Source: Umezawaea beigongshangensis
Lineage (GTDB): Bacteria > Actinomycetota > Actinomycetes > Mycobacteriales > Pseudonocardiaceae
Direction: 5' to 3'
DNA: 64,000 nucleotides
Assembly: GCF_016464305.1 (NCBI RefSeq)
Contig: NZ_JAEIOJ010000001.1
Span: 766,685-830,684, forward strand
The position numbers were made by a program, and so were the translations under genes. Shown in pieces: positions 60,716-64,000 of this stretch. Within the stretch, counting starts at the first letter, position 1; every line of letters begins with the position of its first letter. The notes beneath the pieces were generated by a model. The model ran no database searches, was not told where the DNA came from, and was given only the letters and a program-made list of their open reading frames with translations.

Positions 60716-60945
60716 TAGAAGCAGTGGAAATCCTTTGTGGGCGCGCCATTAAGATAGGAGCATCCGATTGCCATGGCCCGCTTCGGGGGACGTTGGCCGT
60801 TCCTCGCCGACGACGGGTCGATGCCCTTCCTCACGCGGTACGCCTGCGGGCCGCTAGGCCCGCTTAGGCGTACCGCACTACAGGGGCATCGGTCCTTCGG
60901 CGTCGGCTTGGATACCAACGGCCAGCGGCCCCCGGAGGGGGCCGC
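60716..60945 (+). ncRNA. Candidate structured RNA with long nested inverted repeat
   Basis: Five complementary segments nest around a GCTA loop at 60853-60856. 60846-60852 pairs with 60857-60863, 60835-60845 with 60866-60876, and 60819-60826 with 60884-60891. Outside these, 60806-60812 pairs with 60901-60907 and 60794-60801 with 60917-60924. All five pairings are perfect (41 bp) and separated by internal loops of 0-9 nt. A -10-like box lies upstream and a terminator hairpin directly downstream. It sits between the restriction genes and the convergent ydcF-like gene. It could be a regulatory RNA, an origin or other DNA structure; the strand is assumed. Confidence 0.45.
60925..60945 (+). terminator. 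9-bp hairpin closing the structured region
   Basis: GCGGCCCCC-GGA-GGGGGCCGC is a perfect stem followed by CTTGATGAAGAAAAG. It could terminate rightward transcription from the ncRNA candidate or serve the convergent ydcF-like gene at 60996. Confidence 0.55.
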
Positions 60946-60995
60946 CTTGATGAAGAAAAGAAACTCTGAACACCGCAGCTACCACGCTACCCCAG

Positions 60996-61655
60996 TTACG
61001 AGATCAACCGGCTGGTGTACCCGGCCTCCACGAGGCGTGCATACGCGGCCTGGACGTCGGCAGGAACTTCTTGCGGGATCGCGTAGCCGTACTCTGCGAA
61101 CAGCCCCATGCGCTGCGTGTCGCCCACCATCATGCTGATCACAAAGTCGACGTCACCGATCCCAGCCACGTACTCTTCGATCGGCGGGCGGTGCGAGGTG
61201 CAGGTGATGTCCAGCTCTGGCCACATCTTCTTGCACGTCGCATAGGCCCGGCGCTCCTGGTACGGCCGAGACACCAACACCGCTGACTCCAGCCGCAAGC
61301 CCTTGTCGCGCAACAGCTTCATTGTGAACTCGAAGTTCTGTGCGGTGTTGGTCGCCTCGGTCTCGACGAGGATCGCCTCGTCGGGCACGCCGTGCTCCAG
61401 GGCGTGTTCGCGGTAGTGCACCGCCTCGCCCCTCGGGAAGCGCTCCACGGTCGTGGGGGCGTTGGCTCCGGTGAACACCAGCAGCGGAACCGTCTCAGCT
61501 TCGTACAGCTCCACCGCCCGCACGGCCACGCCCAGGTCGTGACTGCCGAGACCGATCGCGGCGTCGGCGGGCCGGACCTGGTGCTTCATGTCGTGGTAGT
61601 CCCAGAGGGTCAGCACGTCGGTTCGGTGCTGCTCGGGGATGACGGTGGGGGTCAC
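60996..61655 (-). CDS. YdcF-like (DUF218/SanA) family protein
   Basis: A 219-residue YdcF-type alpha/beta protein. Conserved segments: DAAIGLGSHDLGVAVRAVELY near 35-55, LLVFTGANAPTT, ETEATNTAQNFEFT and VLVSRPYQERRAYATCKK. Similar genes commonly sit next to a GntR regulator in actinobacterial integrative elements; biochemical function is unknown (nucleotide binding has been suggested for YdcF). GTG start at 61655, 23 bp after the upstream GntR gene. Confidence 0.85.
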   Translation of the reverse strand: MTPTVIPEQHRTDVLTLWDYHDMKHQVRPADAAIGLGSHDLGVAVRAVELYEAETVPLLVFTGANAPTTVERFPRGEAVHYREHALEHGVPDEAILVETEATNTAQNFEFTMKLLRDKGLRLESAVLVSRPYQERRAYATCKKMWPELDITCTSHRPPIEEYVAGIGDVDFVISMMVGDTQRMGLFAEYGYAIPQEVPADVQAAYARLVEAGYTSRLIS

Positions 61656-61678
61656 GGCGGCCGGCCTTTCTTCGGCGG

Positions 61679-62446
61679 TCAGTCGGGGATCGGGAAGCTG
61701 TAGGACCACTCGAAGCGGCTGGCCGCGTGGATGCCCCGCGCCAGCTCGATCGGCACGTCGTCCTTGGTGAAGGTGCGTCGGGTCAGGACCATGACCGGTT
61801 CGCCCGCGGGGAGGTTCAGCGTCTCGATCTCGTCGGGGGTCGGCATCCGGGCGTGGACGCTCTCGGTCATGTGGTCGGGCTCGAAGCCCTGCAACGTCAG
61901 CACGGCGAATCCGCCACCGCGCGTGGCCGGTCCCGGTTTCGGGTCGACCAGCGGGGTGCCCTCGACGTGCTCGGGGTTGTAGTAGCTCGTCAGGGTGTGG
62001 GTCGGGGTGTCGCCGTCCTTGACCAGCCTGGCGCGCTCGTAGACCTTGGCGCCCTCCTCCAGGCCCAGCGCCTCCGCGATGGACTTGTCGGCCTGGATCG
62101 TGCGGACGGTGTTGGTCTGGTCGGTCGGCTTCCACTCGCGTCCCGATGCCTCGCGGTCCGCGGCGAACGCGACCAGACCGCCGAACTTCCACTTGCTCTT
62201 GGCGTACCGCTCGACACCCAACCGCTTCATGCTCGGCCTCGGCCGCACCACCGTTCCACGTCGGCGCACCGGGTCCACAAGCCCCTCGGCCTCCAGGACG
62301 GCGATGGCCTTGCGCACAGTGTTGATGTTGACCCCGTGGGTGGCCGCGATCTCGTCCTGCTTGGGCAGCGTGGTCCCAGGCGGGTAGTCGCCGCGCTCGA
62401 TGCCCTCGCGCAGCAGGGTCGCCAGCTCGCGGTATCCGGTGGTCAC
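61679..62446 (-). CDS. GntR-family regulator with UTRA domain
   Basis: A 255-residue HutC/UTRA-type repressor. The winged helix (LPKQDEIAATHGVNINTVRKA near 27-47) is followed by a UTRA ligand-binding domain (about 85-250). Palindromes matching the AGAGCTAGCTCT core occupy both its own upstream region and the divergent promoter, so it probably represses itself and the SCO3933-like gene. Regulators of this type control maintenance and transfer of actinomycete integrative elements. GTG start at 62446. Confidence 0.9.
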   Translation of the reverse strand: MTTGYRELATLLREGIERGDYPPGTTLPKQDEIAATHGVNINTVRKAIAVLEAEGLVDPVRRRGTVVRPRPSMKRLGVERYAKSKWKFGGLVAFAADREASGREWKPTDQTNTVRTIQADKSIAEALGLEEGAKVYERARLVKDGDTPTHTLTSYYNPEHVEGTPLVDPKPGPATRGGGFAVLTLQGFEPDHMTESVHARMPTPDEIETLNLPAGEPVMVLTRRTFTKDDVPIELARGIHAASRFEWSYSFPIPD

Positions 62447-62470
62447 ATCAGCTCCTCAGCCAGAGGGATA

Positions 62471-62484
62471 ACCCTAGCTCTACC
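62471..62484. promoter_or_regulatory. Partial GntR operator over the GntR gene's own -10
   Basis: ACCCTAGCTCTACC matches the right half (CTAGCTCTA) of the perfect operator. On the minus strand it overlaps a TAGGGT -10-like box 25 bp before the GntR GTG, fitting autorepression. Confidence 0.5.
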
Positions 62485-62509
62485 TCGTCGGACCTGAACC
62501 AAATGATCG

Positions 62510-62525
62510 ATAGAGCTAGCTCTAT
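62510..62525. promoter_or_regulatory. GntR operator 1 (perfect palindrome)
   Basis: ATAGAGCTAGCTCTAT is a perfect 16-bp palindrome in the divergent region. Its right end runs into TTGACA (62525-62530), a consensus -35 for the rightward SCO3933-like gene. Confidence 0.75.
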
Positions 62526-62551
62526 TGACAGTCGACCGGCAGGCGTGTTCT

Positions 62552-62567
62552 ATAGAGATAGCTCTAA
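62552..62567. promoter_or_regulatory. GntR operator 2 over the rightward -10
   Basis: ATAGAGATAGCTCTAA matches 14 of 16 bases of operator 1 and overlaps the TCTATA/TATAGA -10 region expected 18-20 bp after the TTGACA. Occupancy would block the promoter of the gene at 62592. Confidence 0.65.
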
Positions 62568-62591
62568 CGGACACCACTCCAGGAGGACCCC

Positions 62592-62969
62592 GTGGCTCTG
62601 AACAACCTGCCGATCCTGTTCGACGGCTTCCGCCTCATGGTCACCGAGCCGGTCGCGGTGAAGATGCGCGAGGACAACGGCCAGCTCGTCCCGGTCACCA
62701 ACCGCGCCGGTGAGGAGCAGTTCTCCATCGTGCTGTTCGCCAAGCCCAAGGCTCGCCCCGGTGAGCGCGCCGGCAAGGGCGAAGAGATCAAGGTGACGCT
62801 CCCGTTCGCCCCGGCGGAGGAGTTCGAGGAGGGCGAGTACGTCGAGCTGATCAATCCGACCGTGTCCTACTACGAGATCGAGGACCGGTCCACGGGCCGC
62901 AAGAACTCCGGTCTGGCGTTCAAGGCCGAGACGGTCAAGCGCTTCGTGCGCGAACAGCGCGCCGCCTGA
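62592..62969 (+). CDS. SCO3933-like regulatory protein of an integrative element
   Basis: A 125-residue protein (MALNNLPILFDGFRLMVTEP start) resembling the small SCO3933-type regulator common in actinomycete integrative and conjugative elements. GTG start preceded by AGGAGGA. The tightly controlled promoter with two GntR operators suggests it switches on element functions; precise role unknown. Confidence 0.8.
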   Translation: MALNNLPILFDGFRLMVTEPVAVKMREDNGQLVPVTNRAGEEQFSIVLFAKPKARPGERAGKGEEIKVTLPFAPAEEFEEGEYVELINPTVSYYEIEDRSTGRKNSGLAFKAETVKRFVREQRAA

Positions 62970-63278
62970 CCCCGCACCAGCTCGGTTGCCCTGCCCGGTA
63001 GGCCGGTCGCCCGTTTCGAGTCGGGCCAGAGGCACAGCGATCCCGTTCCGTCCGAGGTTGGTCGGCTGCCCGTTCACGACGGGCCGGAACGTGCGGTCTC
63101 GCTCTTTGACGAATTCCACAGTGGATAGACCCATGCCTGAATCCGGCGCGTTCACCTCGCGCCGAGACGTTCGGCGGCACCAGGTCTCACCTGGTCGTGG
63201 CCCTGGTGCCCGCCGTGCGTCTCGCACCACGGAGACCGCAGCACCCCGTCCAGCACCATCACGGAGAGGACGTGACCT
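62970..63278 (+). other. Intergenic region with inverted repeat
   Basis: A 309-bp stretch with no supported gene, although one frame stays open. It has a 6-bp inverted repeat ACCAGG-TCTCA-CCTGGT around 63180-63196. TTTGACG and TGGATAGAC near 63103-63130 could form a promoter for the next two genes. Confidence 0.4.
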
Positions 63279-63545
63279 GTGCAGGTACAGGCACTCAACA
63301 AACGCGCTCAAGAGCGCTACGACAACTTCGTCTCAGCGATGGACCTCGTGGCCGAGCAGTTCGACCCGCTGTCCGCGCTGATCAAGAAGATGCAGGAGGG
63401 AAAGGCACCGCCCGGTGCGTTTCGCATCACGTCGCCCGAGCAGCTCCGCAAGCTGCACACCGACGCGCTCAAGGCGCTGACCGAGCTTCGTGAGCAGGCC
63501 AAGAAGTACGAGGCCGAGTTGAAGTCCCGCGACTGGAGGGTCTGA
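63279..63545 (+). CDS. Small hypothetical protein of the integrative element
   Basis: An 88-residue, highly helical protein (MQVQALNKRAQERYDNFV start; C-terminal ALTELREQAKKYEAEL), probably a short coiled coil. GTG start with GGAGAGG upstream. Family not recognised; it travels with the next gene, 5 bp downstream. Confidence 0.7.
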   Translation: MQVQALNKRAQERYDNFVSAMDLVAEQFDPLSALIKKMQEGKAPPGAFRITSPEQLRKLHTDALKALTELREQAKKYEAELKSRDWRV

Positions 63546-63550
63546 CGACC

Positions 63551-63772
63551 ATGTCTCACCAGCTCAGCAACGCCCTGGACGACCTCGACAAGGCCATGAC
63601 GCAGCTCCGGCACGCCGTCAAGGGCATCCCGGTTCGTCGTGAGGGCTTCAAGGACCACCACGACACCTTCGCCCGTGCTGCTGCCCGACTGCGCACGGAG
63701 ATGAACTACTCGCGCTCCCAGCTCGACCCCGACGCCGCACGACGGCGGAAGAAGCGCGACCGCAACCACTGA
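63551..63772 (+). CDS. Small basic hypothetical protein of the integrative element
   Basis: A 73-residue helical protein with a strongly basic C-terminus (DAARRRKKRDRNH), suggesting nucleic-acid binding. It starts 5 bp after the preceding gene and is followed by a strong hairpin, so the two form a short operon. Function unknown. Confidence 0.7.
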   Translation: MSHQLSNALDDLDKAMTQLRHAVKGIPVRREGFKDHHDTFARAAARLRTEMNYSRSQLDPDAARRRKKRDRNH

Positions 63773-63782
63773 CCGCACCTGC

Positions 63783-63832
63783 ACGGCAACGGCCGACCGT
63801 TCCCCCGCACGGGAGTGGTCGGCCGTTGCCGT
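63783..63832 (+). terminator. 15-bp-stem hairpin after the two small genes
   Basis: ACGGCAACGGCCGAC (63783-63797) pairs perfectly with 63818-63832 around a 20-nt loop, beginning 10 bp after the stop of the basic small protein and ending 22 bp before the next start. Confidence 0.75.
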
Positions 63833-63854
63833 ACCCGGCGAGAGGAACCACCCG

Positions 63855-64000
63855 ATGTTCTCCCACGCTCACGGCAAGTCCCGACGCTCCCCCGGCGCGG
63901 AGTTCCGCGCGGTGGCCTGGCTGGTGCGTCACCCCGGCTCCGTGGCCGCACCGGCGGCTGTGGCGGCCTCGATCACCGAACTCGGTCTGACCGGCACCGG
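63855..64000 (+). CDS. N-terminal fragment, possible transfer (Tra/FtsK-like) protein
   Basis: ATG 63855, with GAGAGG upstream, opens a frame that runs off the window (48 residues). It begins MFSHAHGKSRRSPG and continues into a hydrophobic Ala/Val-rich stretch that may be a membrane segment. In actinomycete integrative elements an FtsK/SpoIIIE-type transfer gene often occupies this position. Too little is visible for more than a guess. Confidence 0.4.
   Translation, partial: MFSHAHGKSRRSPGAEFRAVAWLVRHPGSVAAPAAVAASITELGLTGT

Noticed and set aside
60773-61138. 121-codon plus-strand frame starting ATGGCCCGC
   Set aside because: It runs through the nested inverted repeat and then antisense into the ydcF-like gene; its translation shows no domain. 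The DNA is better explained as a structured element.
61679-62446. HutC-type repressor of the hut operon
   Set aside because: Although it is HutC/UTRA-like, it lies about 46 kb away in the integrative element and its palindromes (AGAGCTAGCTCT) differ from the hut upstream repeat.
62986-63381. 131-codon plus-strand frame in the gap before the 88-residue gene
   Set aside because: Arg/Pro/Ser-rich translation without domain, overlapping the better-supported gene at 63279; treated as intergenic.

Overview
This window is high-GC actinobacterial chromosome. Several features point to Actinobacteria: a multifunctional 2-oxoglutarate decarboxylase (kgd) followed by its small acidic partner, a nickel superoxide dismutase next to its maturation protease, DUF574/DUF6104-type proteins, many GTG starts, and -10-like TANNNT boxes 7-9 nt before start codons. 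Gene content and style suggest Pseudonocardiales (Saccharothrix/Actinosynnema/Lentzea-like), but no 16S gene is present, so the genus is inference.

Layout. 1-8.3 kb is core metabolism and transport: the end of an ABC-2-type permease, a fused double ABC exporter with one degenerate ATP site, kgd, and a small acidic protein. 8.3-16.1 kb on the minus strand holds an aldo/keto reductase and a tightly overlapped histidine-utilisation operon, hutH-hutU-(M20 amidohydrolase)-hutF-hutI. A perfect inverted repeat resembling a GntR-type operator lies upstream of hutH.

16.5-44.6 kb is the most striking region: about 28 kb of co-directional genes with gaps of at most about 25 bp, most start and stop codons overlapping, encoding a contractile injection system of the extracellular (eCIS/Afp/PVC-like) type. 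It has sheath, tube, hub-assembly chaperone, terminator/cap, AAA+ ATPase, LysM adaptor, hub, OB-fold spike, PAAR-like tip, gp25 wedge, two very large baseplate proteins (one ending in a LysM-like domain), a tail-I/beta-helix protein and a DUF6519 protein. In its middle is a 2039-residue DUF4157 (HELLH) protein whose last ~435 residues look like a foreign module, followed with a GTGA overlap by a small helical protein of unknown family. This pair is the best candidate for an undescribed effector with its partner. A strong hairpin closes the cluster.

44.6-57.9 kb: an IclR regulator bracketed by two oppositely oriented arrays of the same 22-bp repeat, an opuC-type quaternary-amine importer, a DUF43/BpsA-like aminopropyltransferase, a DUF574 methyltransferase that appears to have lost its SAM-binding core, a multi-PAS GGDEF-EAL protein, malic enzyme, an RmlC-like epimerase and the divergent sodX/sodN pair.

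57.9-64 kb looks like the left part of an integrative element. An AT-rich cargo island carries a C5-cytosine methyltransferase and a PD-ExK protein (probable type II restriction-modification), then a long nested inverted repeat with its own promoter-like and terminator-like flanks. After that come plasmid-type genes: a YdcF-like protein, a GntR/UTRA repressor with clear operators, an SCO3933-like regulator, two small proteins, and the start of a possible transfer gene. The integrase, att sites and rest of the element lie outside the window. No tRNA, rRNA or CRISPR array was found.
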